The notes beneath the pieces are model-generated. The model did no database searches, was not told the DNA's origin, and saw only the letters and a program-made list of their open reading frames with translations. Made by a program: the position numbers and the translations under genes. Source: Mumia xiangluensis (GTDB lineage: Bacteria > Actinomycetota > Actinomycetes > Propionibacteriales > Nocardioidaceae). Taken from it: a DNA stretch of 64,000 nt. Shown piece by piece: positions 25,783-34,444 of the stretch. Location of the stretch: NCBI RefSeq assembly GCF_010994095.1, contig NZ_WJYO01000005.1:62001-126000 (forward strand), in the 5' to 3' direction. Positions within the stretch are counted from its first letter, which is position 1; every line of letters starts with the position of its first letter.

Positions 25783-26759
25783 GGGCAGTCGTTAGCCTTC
25801 TGGAGTGCGGCGAGGTTCTGGCGCATGAGCGTCAGGTAGGTCTCGTCGCTGGTGTCGTCGGTGAGGCCCTCGATGGGGGAGAGTACGGCAGTGGTCACGC
25901 CGGCCTCACGGGCGATCGTCTCTGCCGTGCGCGGGCTGCTGAGCTCCTCGGTGAACACGGTGGTGATGCCCTCGGTCTCCACAAGTCCCGTGATCTCGGC
26001 GAGCTGCTGGGTCGACGGCTCCGTGTTGGGGTCGATGCCGGCGATCGGGATCTGCTCGAGGTCGTAGGCGTCGGCGAGGTAGCCGAAGGCGGCGTGGCTC
26101 GTGACGAAGCTGCGGATGCGGCACTGGGCGAGGCCGGTGTCGAAATCCTTGTCGAGGGCGGTGAGCTCGGCGTCGAGGGCGTCGGCGTTCTTGCGGTACT
26201 CGGCGGCGTTGTCCGGGTCGAGAGTGGAGAGCCGGTCGGCGACGGCGTCGGAGACCATCAGCATGCGCTCGGGGTCGAGCCAGACGTGCGGATCGATCCC
26301 ACCGTGGTCGTGCCCGTGGTCGTCCTCGCCCTCCTCGTGGTCGTGGTCGGCGTGCTCCTCGGTGTGGCCGTCGGCCGAGCTCTCGAGGAGCGGCACGACG
26401 TCGGCGAGGTCGAGGACCGCGTCGTCGGCGAGGTCGGACTGGTTGATCGCGTCGTCGACCTGCGGCTGGAAGCCGTCGAGCGTGACGACGAGGTCCGCGT
26501 CCACGATGGAGCCGAGCTGCTGTGCCGTCAGCTCGACGTCGTGGGGCTCGACGCCGGGCTGGGTGAGGTTGTCCACGCTCACCATGGTGCCCCCGATCTG
26601 CTCCGCGACGTACGCGAAGGGGTACGCGCCAGCGACGACGGAGAGGCGGTCGTCGGAGTCGCCCGAGCCGTCGGACCCGCACGCGACCAGGGTCAGGAGG
26701 AGCGGGGCGAGGGCGGCGGCAGCGAGCGTACGGCGCCGGTGCGAGACGGAGGAGGGCAT
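25779..26759 (-). CDS. znuA: Zinc-binding lipoprotein of ABC transporter
   Basis: 326 residues. Signal sequence with lipobox LLTLVACGS. A cluster A-I solute-binding domain follows, with the family histidines in QPGVEPHDVELT, DPHVWLDP and SHAAFGYLA, and the late GITTVFTEELSS. Between the first two lies the flexible His/Asp/Glu-rich loop (HTEEHADHDHEEGEDDHGH), diagnostic of ZnuA over Mn-binding relatives. ATG 26759 is chosen because upstream in-frame starts would lie inside the Zur box. A -10 TAATGT 7 nt upstream suggests a leaderless mRNA. Confidence 0.95.
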   Translation of the reverse strand: MPSSVSHRRRTLAAAALAPLLLTLVACGSDGSGDSDDRLSVVAGAYPFAYVAEQIGGTMVSVDNLTQPGVEPHDVELTAQQLGSIVDADLVVTLDGFQPQVDDAINQSDLADDAVLDLADVVPLLESSADGHTEEHADHDHEEGEDDHGHDHGGIDPHVWLDPERMLMVSDAVADRLSTLDPDNAAEYRKNADALDAELTALDKDFDTGLAQCRIRSFVTSHAAFGYLADAYDLEQIPIAGIDPNTEPSTQQLAEITGLVETEGITTVFTEELSSPRTAETIAREAGVTTAVLSPIEGLTDDTSDETYLTLMRQNLAALQKANDCP

Positions 26760-26766
26760 GACGGCC

Positions 26767-26797
26767 ACATTATTGCGTTTGAGAACCATTCTCAAAC
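26767..26797 (-). promoter_or_regulatory. znuA promoter with Zur box
   Basis: The Zur box at 26777-26797 is a perfect 21-bp palindrome (GTTTGAGAA-CCA-TTCTCAAAC), close to the actinobacterial Zur consensus. On the minus strand it contains the -35 TTGAGA. A 17-bp spacer leads to -10 TAATGT (complement at 26767-26772), followed 7 nt later by ATG 26759. Zinc-loaded Zur would cover the -35. Confidence 0.9.
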
Positions 26798-26829
26798 TCG
26801 GGTCGCGTGACGCCGCTCTCTCCGACCGA

Positions 26830-27093
26830 TCAGCCGAGTACGGCGGTCAGGAACCGGCCCACGAGCAGCGCGACCAGGATCCCGACGACCAGCACGCGGA
26901 TCCTGGCGAGGCCGGACGTCTGGTCGGGGGAGCGCTGCGCGAGCCACACCACGAACGCGACGAGGACCGCGAGTGCCGGGATGCCGATCCACGCCGGCGC
27001 CGCCAGGCCGGCGACGAGCAGCAGCGCCCCCAGGAGCGGGATCACCAGCCGCGCCCGACGCGACGCCTGCAGACGGTCGTACGAGTCGCTCAT
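26830..27093 (-). CDS. Small two/three-helix membrane protein (DUF6703-like)
   Basis: 87 residues from ATG 27093 (ATG 27102 is also in frame). A basic N-terminus RLQASRRARLVIP is followed by hydrophobic stretches LLGALLLVAGLAAP, GIPALAVLVAFVVWLA and a third, RIRVLVVGILVALLVGRFL. This pattern occurs in a small uncharacterised actinobacterial family. It lies just upstream of the Zur-controlled promoter on the same strand, with its stop 33 bp before the Zur box. Function unknown. Confidence 0.75.
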   Translation of the reverse strand: MSDSYDRLQASRRARLVIPLLGALLLVAGLAAPAWIGIPALAVLVAFVVWLAQRSPDQTSGLARIRVLVVGILVALLVGRFLTAVLG

Positions 27094-27139
27094 GGCCGTC
27101 ATCCTGCCCTACGGATCTGCGGGCGACTAGGCTGCGCGC

Positions 27140-27490
27140 GTGCTCGTCATCACGCGATTCCGCGTCCCGCCCGCGGCGAACGACGACTTCACGGCCGACC
27201 TGCGAGCCGTCGTCGACGCACTCGCCGCACGCCCCGGCCTCGTCGACTCCTACGTCGGCCGCAACCTCGACGAGCCGACCCTGTGGACGCTCACCACCCG
27301 GTGGCAGAGCGTCGGCGCCTACCGGCGCGCACTCTCGGCGTACGACGTCAAGCTCGCCACTGCTCGCCCGTACGCCTTCGCGCTCGAGGAGCCGAGCGCG
27401 TACACGGACACGTTTGACGATGTGGTCGCCGACGATGTGGTCGACGACACGAACCCGTCCCCCGGCGCGCCGCGACGGGGGAATAGGTGA
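27140..27490 (+). CDS. ABM-domain protein (dimeric alpha/beta-barrel)
   Basis: 116 residues from GTG 27140. Start LVITRFRVPPAAND, then RPGLVDSYVGRNLDEPTLWTLTTRWQSVGAYRRAL, a pattern of the antibiotic biosynthesis monooxygenase fold, followed by an acidic Asp/Val-rich tail. Such small proteins are often heme- or quinone-related monooxygenases, or merely structural relatives. -10 TAGGCT (27128-27133) ends 6 nt before the GTG, implying a leaderless transcript. Confidence 0.8.
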   Translation: MLVITRFRVPPAANDDFTADLRAVVDALAARPGLVDSYVGRNLDEPTLWTLTTRWQSVGAYRRALSAYDVKLATARPYAFALEEPSAYTDTFDDVVADDVVDDTNPSPGAPRRGNR

Positions 27491-27515
27491 ACCACGAGAC
27501 GGATTGGCCGACGAC

Positions 27516-28508
27516 ATGAGCCTCAAGAGCATCGACCTCGGAGACGGGCTGCACGTCAGCCCGCAGGGATTCGGCGGCATGGCGCTGACCGCCGTCTACG
27601 GCGGCGCAGACCCCGACACCGCGCTCGCGACGCTGGAGCATGCGCTCGACCTCGGCGTCACCTTCGTCGACACCGCGGACGTGTACGGCAACGGCACCAA
27701 CGAGGAGCTCATCGCCCGCCTCCTCGCGGGCCGGCGCGACGAGGTCCAGATCGCGACGAAGTTCGGCGTCTCCGGCAACATCCGCACCGGCGAGAAGGAG
27801 GTCCGCGGCGACGCCGCGTACGTCCGCGCCTGCATCGACGCCTCGTTGACGCGGCTCGGGACGGATGTCGTCGACCTCTACTACATGCACCGCATCGACA
27901 CCCGCGTCGAGATCGAGGAGACCGTCGGCGCGATGGCCGAGCTGGTCGCCGCCGGCAAGGTGCGTCACCTCGGTCTGTCGGAGGTGACGGCCACCGAGCT
28001 GCGCCGTGCGCACGCCGTGCACCCGATCGCCGCGGTGCAGAGCGAGTGGTCGATCTGGAGCCGAGACGTGGAGGCGCATGTCGTCCCGACCGCTGCCGAG
28101 CTGGGAGTCGGCTTCGTCGCCTACTCACCGCTCGGGCGCGGGTTCCTCGCCGGAGCGGCGACGGCCGACCTGCCCGCCGGGGACATGCGGCACACCTTCC
28201 CGCGGTTCGACGCCGACAACCAGCAGGCCAACCAGGTCGTCGTCGACACCGTGCGCGCGGTCGCCGCCCGCCTCGACGTGACACCGGCTCAGGTCGCCCT
28301 GGCCTGGGTCTACGAGCAGGGTCGCCGCGCGGGTCTGCCGGTCGTTCCCATCCCGGGGACGCGCCGCGCCCAGCGGGTCGACGAGAACGTCGCGGCTCTC
28401 GCCGTCTCGCTGGACGCCGAGGCCCTGGCGGCGCTGGACGCGGTCTCCGACGCCGTGGCGGGCGCGCGGTCCGCGGACCCGACCTGGGTGTCCTCGGGAC
28501 GCGAGTAG
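27516..28508 (+). CDS. Aldo/keto reductase
   Basis: 330 residues, TIM-barrel NADPH-dependent reductase. The tetrad is present: Asp in FVDTADVYG, Tyr in DVYG, Lys in IATKFG, and His in YYMHRID. The C-terminal cofactor loop is PIPGTRRAQRVDENVAAL. It resembles the subgroup with yeast pyridoxal reductase and plant AKR4-like enzymes, but the substrate is unassigned. ATG 27516 follows the ABM gene by 25 bp; the longer frame (from 26973) overlaps that gene and is not used. Confidence 0.93.
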   Translation: MSLKSIDLGDGLHVSPQGFGGMALTAVYGGADPDTALATLEHALDLGVTFVDTADVYGNGTNEELIARLLAGRRDEVQIATKFGVSGNIRTGEKEVRGDAAYVRACIDASLTRLGTDVVDLYYMHRIDTRVEIEETVGAMAELVAAGKVRHLGLSEVTATELRRAHAVHPIAAVQSEWSIWSRDVEAHVVPTAAELGVGFVAYSPLGRGFLAGAATADLPAGDMRHTFPRFDADNQQANQVVVDTVRAVAARLDVTPAQVALAWVYEQGRRAGLPVVPIPGTRRAQRVDENVAALAVSLDAEALAALDAVSDAVAGARSADPTWVSSGRE

Positions 28509-28643
28509 GCGAGGGGCTGCCTCGACCAACGGCTGCGGTCAGGCGCACGCGGCCCTCGGGTAGCCTGGACCCGCCAACTCGGGCGCGGACGCCACGGCGT
28601 CCGCTGATGCCCGCCGACACCCAGCCGGAAACGGAGCACTCCT

Positions 28644-30032
28644 GTGCCTGCCTCTGCGATCGACAACGTCGTCAGCCTCTCCAAGCGCCGCGGGTTCGTG
28701 TTCCCGTCCGGCGAGATCTACGGAGGCACGCGCTCCGCGTGGGACTACGGTCCGCTGGGCGTCGAGCTCAAGGAGAACATCAAGCGTCAGTGGTGGCGCT
28801 CGATGGTGCAGAGCCGTGACGACATCGTCGGCCTCGACTCGTCGGTGATCCTGCCGCGCGCGGTCTGGGAGGCGTCCGGCCACGTCGACGTGTTCACCGA
28901 CCCGCTGATCGAGTGCCAGCACTGCCACAAGCGGTTCCGTGAGGACCACCTCCAGGAGGCGTACGCCGAGAAGAAGGGCCTCGACAACCCCGACGACGTC
29001 CCGATGACCGACGTCGCGTGCCCGAACTGCGGCACCCGGGGCCAGTGGACCGAGCCGCGCCAGTTCTCCGGCCTGCTCAAGACGTTCCTCGGCCCGGTCG
29101 ACTCTGAGGAGGGCATGCACTACCTCCGTCCGGAGACCGCGCAGGGCATCTTCGTGAACTTCGCTCTCGTGATGGCTGCCGCGCGCAAGAAGCCGCCGTT
29201 CGGCATCGCGCAGATGGGCAAGTCGTTCCGCAACGAGATCACGCCCGGCAACTTCATCTTCCGGACGCGCGAGTTCGAGCAGATGGAGATGGAGTTCTTC
29301 GTCAAGCCCGGCTCGGACGAGGAGTGGCACCAGTACTGGATCGACGAGCGCATGTCCTGGTACACGAAGCTCGGCGTCTCCGCCGACAACCTGCGCCTCT
29401 ACGAGCACCCGGCCGAGAAGCTCTCCCACTACTCCAAGCGCACCGTCGACATCGAGTACCGGTTCCGCTTCGCCGGCTCCGAGTGGGGCGAGCTCGAGGG
29501 CATCGCGAACCGCACCGACTTCGACCTCGGCACGCACTCGAAGCACTCGGGCAACGATCTCTCGTACTTCGACCAGGAGCTCGGCGAGCGCTGGACCCCG
29601 TACGTCATCGAGCCCGCAGCCGGCGTGAACCGGTCGATGATGGCGTTCCTCGTCGATGCCTACCGTGAGGACGAGGCGCCCAACGCCAAGGGCGGCGTCG
29701 ACAAGCGCACCCTGCTGGCGCTCGACCCGCGCCTGTCGCCGGTCAAGGCCGCGGTGCTGCCGCTGTCGCGCAACGAGCGGCTGAGCCCGGCGGCACGGGA
29801 CCTCGCCGCGGAGCTGCGCCAGAGCTGGAGCGTCGACTTCGACGACGCCGGCGCGATCGGCCGTCGCTACCGCCGTCAGGACGAGATCGGCACACCGTTC
29901 TGCATCACGGTCGACTTCGACACCCTTGACGACAACGCGGTGACGATCCGCGAGCGCGACACGATGGCGCAGGAGCGGGTCTCACTGGACCAGGTCCCCG
30001 CCTACCTCGCTGCGCGCCTGATCGGCGCATGA
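28644..30032 (+). CDS. glyS: Glycyl-tRNA synthetase
   Basis: 462 residues, the dimeric class II type. Class II motif 2 and flanking substrate loop in [14 protein letters not shown] and [20 protein letters not shown], motif 3 in [14 protein letters not shown], and a zinc module ECQHCHK...CPNCGT. The anticodon-binding domain follows. GTG 28644 has a CGGAG ribosome site 7-8 nt upstream. There is no T-box in the 135-bp leader. Its stop overlaps the lipoprotein start (ATGA). Confidence 0.97.
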   Translation: MPASAIDNVVSLSKRRGFVFPSGEIYGGTRSAWDYGPLGVELKENIKRQWWRSMVQSRDDIVGLDSSVILPRAVWEASGHVDVFTDPLIECQHCHKRFREDHLQEAYAEKKGLDNPDDVPMTDVACPNCGTRGQWTEPRQFSGLLKTFLGPVDSEEGMHYLRPETAQGIFVNFALVMAAARKKPPFGIAQMGKSFRNEITPGNFIFRTREFEQMEMEFFVKPGSDEEWHQYWIDERMSWYTKLGVSADNLRLYEHPAEKLSHYSKRTVDIEYRFRFAGSEWGELEGIANRTDFDLGTHSKHSGNDLSYFDQELGERWTPYVIEPAAGVNRSMMAFLVDAYREDEAPNAKGGVDKRTLLALDPRLSPVKAAVLPLSRNERLSPAARDLAAELRQSWSVDFDDAGAIGRRYRRQDEIGTPFCITVDFDTLDDNAVTIRERDTMAQERVSLDQVPAYLAARLIGA

Positions 30033-30652
30033 CCCGCAGTCGAGCGGCAGTCACGGCACCTCGTACGCCCTGGCGGGCGGCGGCGGTCGCGGTGACCGTC
30101 GCGGCGGGCCTGGTGCTCGCCGGGTGCAGCGGCGACGACGAACCCGAGGCGAAGACGACGGCCGAGGCGACCTCGGCGGTGGAGCTCCCGGAGGGCGTGA
30201 CGCTGACCGAGGCCGGCTCGGAGATCGCGATGGGGCAGCCGGCGACCGTCGGATACCCGGTCGGCGAGGCGGCGAGCGCCATCACGGTCACGGTCACGTC
30301 GGTGAAGCCCGGCCGGATCTCGGACCTGTCGGGCTACGTGCTCGACAAGGCCTCGGCTGCATCCACGCCGTACTACGCCACCGTGTCGGTCCGCAACGAC
30401 GGTCCCGACCCGCTCGGCGGGGCCGCGGTTCCGGTCTTCGGGTTCGACTCGACTCCTGCGTTCTTCCCTCCGACGACGTTCGCCGGCGAGAAGTACGCGA
30501 AGTGCCCGGGCGGTGCCCTGCCCAAGTCCTTCGCGGCGGGGGCGACCTGGCAGGGGTGCTTCGTCCTCCTCGTCCCGCAGGGCGCGAAGCTCACGTCGGT
30601 CCAGGTGCGGACCTCCGATCTCGCGACGCCGGTGTCCTGGCCCGTCGCGTGA
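30029..30652 (+). CDS. Lipoprotein, unknown
   Basis: 207 residues. Arg-rich N-terminus and hydrophobic stretch ending in the lipobox [10 protein letters not shown] (Cys about 33), then an acidic Thr-rich linker. The globular part has an immunoglobulin-like pattern ([44 protein letters not shown]), as in DUF4352-type extracellular domains. Two cysteines could form a disulfide. It is translationally coupled to glyS, which is unusual for a surface protein. Confidence 0.82.
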   Translation: MTRSRAAVTAPRTPWRAAAVAVTVAAGLVLAGCSGDDEPEAKTTAEATSAVELPEGVTLTEAGSEIAMGQPATVGYPVGEAASAITVTVTSVKPGRISDLSGYVLDKASAASTPYYATVSVRNDGPDPLGGAAVPVFGFDSTPAFFPPTTFAGEKYAKCPGGALPKSFAAGATWQGCFVLLVPQGAKLTSVQVRTSDLATPVSWPVA

Positions 30653-30693
30653 CCCGCGGGCCGGGGGCCGATCCGCGCTGGCATGCTTAGGGC

Positions 30694-31905
30694 ATGCGCG
30701 AGGTGATGCAGTCCACGAAGCTGTCCGACGTCCTGTACGACATCAGGGGCCCGGTGCTGGACGAGGCCAAGCGTCTCGAGGACGAGGGCCACCGCATCCT
30801 CAAGCTCAACATCGGCAACCCGGCACCGTTCGGCTTCGACGCGCCCGACGAGATCCTCGTCGACATCATCGCGAACCTCCACCAGGCCCAGGGATACAGC
30901 GACTCCAAGGGCCTGATGCCGGCCCGTCGCGCCATCGTGCAGCACTACGAGGAGCGGATCCCCGGCGTCGACGTCGAGGACGTCTACATCGGCAACGGTG
31001 TCTCGGAGCTCATCGTGATGGCGATGCAGGCGCTGCTCGACGACGGCGACGAGGTTCTCGTGCCGATGCCGGACTACCCGCTGTGGACAGCGGCGGTCAG
31101 CCTCGCTGGAGGGACGGCCGTCCACTACCGGTGCGACGAGGCGTCCGACTGGAACCCCGACATCGACGACCTCCGGGCGAAGGTCACCGACCGCACCAAG
31201 GCCGTCGTCGTGATCAACCCGAACAACCCGACCGGCGCCGTCTACGCTCCGGAGGTCCTGGAGCAGATCGCGCAGCTCGCCCGCGAGCGCGAGCTGATCG
31301 TCTACGCCGACGAGATCTACGACAAGATCCTGTACGACGACGCGCAGCACACCCTGATGGCGTCGGTCGCCGACGACGTCCTGTGCGTGACCTTCAACGG
31401 TCTCTCCAAGGCGTACCGTGTGGCGGGATTCCGCAGCGGATGGATGATGCTGACGGGCCCGAAGCACCACGCGCACAGCTACATCGAGGGCCTCAACATG
31501 CTCGCGAACATGCGGCTGTGCCCCAACGTGCCGTCGCAGTACGCGATCGCGACCGCCCTCGGCGGACGCCAGTCGATCAACGACCTGATCCTGCCCGGCG
31601 GTCGCCTGCTCGAGCAGCGCGACCGGGCGTACGAGCTGCTGACGGCGATCCCCGGCGTCAGCGTGGTCAAGCCGAAGGGGGCGCTCTACATGTTCCCGCG
31701 GCTCGATCCTGAGGTGTACCCGATCGCCGACGACGAGAAGTTCGCCTACGAGCTGCTGCGCGAGCAGAAGCTGCTCGTCGTGCAGGGGACCGGGTTCAAC
31801 TGGCCGACGCCGGACCACTTCCGGCTCGTCACGCTGCCCCGGGTGGAGGATCTCGAGGACGCCATCGGCCGGATCGCGCACTTCCTGGAGACGTACGCCG
31901 CCTGA
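30694..31905 (+). CDS. Alanine-type aminotransferase (AlaA-like, fold type I)
   Basis: 403 residues. Substrate-binding N-terminus LNIGNPAPFGFDAP, PLP contacts in VINPNNPTGAVY and IYADEIYD, the Schiff-base lysine in FNGLSKAYRVAGFRSGWM, and the terminal arginine in DHFRLVTLP. The GFDAPDEI start and SLSKxYRxAGxRxGW-type motif are those of the AlaA/alanine-pyruvate transaminase group. Pyruvate-alanine exchange is likely. It stands alone, with a long multi-segment hairpin after the stop. Confidence 0.9.
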   Translation: MREVMQSTKLSDVLYDIRGPVLDEAKRLEDEGHRILKLNIGNPAPFGFDAPDEILVDIIANLHQAQGYSDSKGLMPARRAIVQHYEERIPGVDVEDVYIGNGVSELIVMAMQALLDDGDEVLVPMPDYPLWTAAVSLAGGTAVHYRCDEASDWNPDIDDLRAKVTDRTKAVVVINPNNPTGAVYAPEVLEQIAQLARERELIVYADEIYDKILYDDAQHTLMASVADDVLCVTFNGLSKAYRVAGFRSGWMMLTGPKHHAHSYIEGLNMLANMRLCPNVPSQYAIATALGGRQSINDLILPGGRLLEQRDRAYELLTAIPGVSVVKPKGALYMFPRLDPEVYPIADDEKFAYELLREQKLLVVQGTGFNWPTPDHFRLVTLPRVEDLEDAIGRIAHFLETYAA

Positions 31906-31915
31906 GGCCGCCCGC

Positions 31916-31991
31916 CCCGTCCCCGATTCGTGGGATTTGGCAAGGAATTGCGGCCCTGATTCCTTGCGCAGTCCCACAGATCGGGGACGGG
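31916..31991. terminator. Long segmented stem-loop
   Basis: Three paired blocks separated by small internal loops: 31916-31927 with 31980-31991 (12 bp), GTGGGA (31930-31935) with TCCCAC (31972-31977), and GCAAGGAAT (31940-31948) with ATTCCTTGC (31959-31967). It lies between two same-strand genes and starts 10 bp after the aminotransferase stop. Confidence 0.8.
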
Positions 31992-32025
31992 ACGGCGCTT
32001 GCTCGTGCCTGAGAGAATGGACGCC

Positions 32026-33162
32026 ATGCTCACCGCTCCCGCACGACCGCTGCGCCTCGGCAGCCTCGAGGTCGCGACGCCGGTCGTGCTCGCGCCGATG
32101 GCGGGGGTCACCAACGCGGCGTTCCGGCAGCTCTGCGCCGAGCAGGGTGCGGGCCTGTACGTCTGCGAGATGATCACGTCCCGCGGCATCGTCGAGGGCG
32201 ACCCCATCAGCCTGCGGATGCTGAGCTTCGCCGAGGCCGAGACAGTGCGGTCGGTGCAGCTGTACGGCATCGATCCCGTCTACATCGGCAAGGCCGTCCG
32301 GATCCTGTGCGACGAGTACGGCGTCGGCCACGTCGACCTGAACTTCGGCTGCCCGGTACCCAAGATCACCCGCAAGGGCGGGGGTGCGGCGCTGCCGTGG
32401 AAGGCGACGCTGCTCGGCGAGATCCTGACCGAGGCCGTCAGCGCCGCGAAGCCGTACGACGTCCCGGTGACGATGAAGACCCGCAAGGGCATCGACGACG
32501 ACCACCTGACCTACCTCGACGCGGGCCGCATCGCGCAGGACGCCGGGTGTGCCGCGATCGCGCTGCACGGGCGTACGGCGGCCCAGCACTACTCGGGCAC
32601 CGCTGACTGGGACTCGATCGCGACCCTGAAGCAGGCCGTCGACATCCCGGTCCTCGGCAACGGCGACATCTGGGAGGCGTCCGACGCGATCGCCATGGTC
32701 GAGAAGACCGGCGTCGACGGCGTCGTCGTCGGGCGAGGCTGCCTCGGTCGGCCGTGGCTCTTCCGGGACCTGGCGGCAGCGTTCGCCGGCGACGACGCGA
32801 TCGCGCTCCCGACGCTCGGCGAGGTCGCCGGGTGGATGCGCCGGCACGTCGAGCTGCTGGCCGCGGACATGGGTGAGGAGCGCGGCTGCATCGAGTTCCG
32901 CAAGCACGTCGCCTGGTACCTCAAGGGCTTCCGCGCCGGAGGTCGCATGCGGCACGCCCTCGCCACGATCAGCTCGCTCGCCGACCTCGACACGCTGCTC
33001 GCCGACCTGGACCACGACGAGCCGTACCCGGTCGGCGAGCTCGGCACCCCCCGCGGGCGGCAGGGGAGCCCGAAGCGCGTCGCGCTGCCCGACGGCTGGC
33101 TGTCGTCGCGCGAGGTCACCCGCATCGACCCGGCCGCCGAGGACGCTACATCCGGAGGCTGA
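32026..33162 (+). CDS. dusB: tRNA-dihydrouridine synthase
   Basis: 378 residues. FMN-dependent TIM barrel: LAPMAGVTNAAFRQLC at the N-terminus, catalytic Cys in DLNFGCPVPKITRKGGGAALP, then TMKTRKG, LHGRTAAQHYSG, GNGDIW, and VVGRGCLGRPWLF. It reduces uridines in the tRNA D-loop. ATG 32026 is preferred over ATG 32017 because GAGAAT (32013-32018) lies 7 nt upstream as a leaderless -10. Its 3' end overlaps the converging amidohydrolase by 17 bp. Confidence 0.94.
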   Translation: MLTAPARPLRLGSLEVATPVVLAPMAGVTNAAFRQLCAEQGAGLYVCEMITSRGIVEGDPISLRMLSFAEAETVRSVQLYGIDPVYIGKAVRILCDEYGVGHVDLNFGCPVPKITRKGGGAALPWKATLLGEILTEAVSAAKPYDVPVTMKTRKGIDDDHLTYLDAGRIAQDAGCAAIALHGRTAAQHYSGTADWDSIATLKQAVDIPVLGNGDIWEASDAIAMVEKTGVDGVVVGRGCLGRPWLFRDLAAAFAGDDAIALPTLGEVAGWMRRHVELLAADMGEERGCIEFRKHVAWYLKGFRAGGRMRHALATISSLADLDTLLADLDHDEPYPVGELGTPRGRQGSPKRVALPDGWLSSREVTRIDPAAEDATSGG

Positions 33163-34390
33163 GCCCGCCTGCATCGGGGACGGAACCCACCGGGACGCCT
33201 GCCTTGACGACGGTCCGCGGGCGCGACCGGTCCCAGAGCACCTCGACGTCGTCGATCGGGTCGGCGGCCAGCACGATGAGGTCGGCGGGAGTCCCGACCG
33301 CGAGACGACCGAGCTCCGGACGCCCGAACAGCGCCGCGTTGACGGTCGTGATCGAGCAGAGCAGCTCCGCAGGGGTCTGCACCTCGGCCTGGAGCTGCAG
33401 CCCGCGCAGCTGGTCGTCCTCGAGGTCACCCATCAGATCGCTGCCGAACCCGACCGGGACGCCCGCGGCGGTTGCCAGAGCGATCGCCTGCCGTCCCGAG
33501 TCGAGAACCTCGGCGTTCTTGGCACGTCCTGTCGCCGACAGCCCGACCTCGTCGGCGCGGCGCGCCATGGAGTCGTACGTGACGAGCGTGGGCACGAGGT
33601 AGGCACCGTGCTCGGCCATCGCCTGCGCCGCGGCGTCGTCGATGAGGTTGCCGTGCTCGATCGAACGGACACCGTGGGTCACCGAGTGGATGACGGCCTC
33701 GCTCGAGTAGGCGTGCGCGGCGACGTAGCTGCCACGCCGCGTCGCCTCGTCGACGACGGCGGCGACCTCCTCGGCGGAGTACTGCGGGATGCGGATCGGG
33801 TCGACCGGCGACACGACTCCGCCCGACGTCATGATCTTGATGACGTGGGCTCCCTGCTGGAAGCGGCGACGCACAGCGCGGCGGAGATCGTCGACGCCGT
33901 CCACGATCTCGTTCATGTGTCCCTCGTGGAAGCACACGTCCAGGTCCGCGGGACGGGGATCACCGTGGCCGCCGGTCTGGCTGAGGGCGGGCCCGCTGTA
34001 GAGGTAGCGCGGTGCCGGCACCAGCTGCTGGTCGAGCGCCTGAGCGAGCCCGGCGTCGCCGCCGGCCACGTCGCGGACCGTGGTGAACCCACGGGCGAGA
34101 CAGGCGCCCAGGCGCCTCGTCGCGTTGATGGCGACGAAGCTCATCGCGCGGCGCTCGAGCTCGAGGCCGCCCATGCAGGTGCTGTACGCGTGGAAGTGCG
34201 CGTCGAGGAATCCTGGTACGACGGTGCCGCCGCCGCAGTCGAGCACCGGCGCGTCGGTGGGACCGACGTCGCCGATCTCGCTGATCATGCCGTCCTCGAC
34301 CAGGAGGTCGCCCTCGACGACGGTGCCGCCCTCGGGGTCACGGAAGCGCCCGTCGCGCAGGACGAGAGAGGTGCTCCGGTCGTACGCCAT
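33146..34390 (-). CDS. Metal-dependent amidohydrolase (prolidase/imidazolonepropionase-like)
   Basis: 414 residues. Amidohydrolase barrel with metal ligands in LDAHFHAYST, the carboxylated-lysine region HVIKIMTSGG, then VAAHAYSSEAV, SIEHGNLID and GFGSDLMGD. The C-terminal composite domain has GTPADLIVLAADP. Relatives hydrolyse Xaa-Pro dipeptides, acyl-lysine or organophosphate-like esters; the specificity is not visible. Start ATG 34390 has TACGAT 6 nt upstream (leaderless pattern); a second ATG at 34411 lies before that box. Confidence 0.9.
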   Translation of the reverse strand: MAYDRSTSLVLRDGRFRDPEGGTVVEGDLLVEDGMISEIGDVGPTDAPVLDCGGGTVVPGFLDAHFHAYSTCMGGLELERRAMSFVAINATRRLGACLARGFTTVRDVAGGDAGLAQALDQQLVPAPRYLYSGPALSQTGGHGDPRPADLDVCFHEGHMNEIVDGVDDLRRAVRRRFQQGAHVIKIMTSGGVVSPVDPIRIPQYSAEEVAAVVDEATRRGSYVAAHAYSSEAVIHSVTHGVRSIEHGNLIDDAAAQAMAEHGAYLVPTLVTYDSMARRADEVGLSATGRAKNAEVLDSGRQAIALATAAGVPVGFGSDLMGDLEDDQLRGLQLQAEVQTPAELLCSITTVNAALFGRPELGRLAVGTPADLIVLAADPIDDVEVLWDRSRPRTVVKAGVPVGSVPDAGGLSLRM

Positions 34391-34444
34391 CCCTGCATCG
34401 TACGGGGCCACGTCCCGAGGACGAGGCAGCGGCGAGCGGAGCGG

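Noticed and set aside
28509-28643. Possible T-box leader in front of glyS
   Set aside because: No T-box sequence (AGGGTGGNACCGCG) or specifier stem is visible in the 135-bp gap.
30373-33429. A 1018-codon minus-strand frame
   Set aside because: It runs antisense to the aminotransferase and dusB genes, has Arg/Asp/Val-rich composition typical of a shadow frame, and no recognisable domain.
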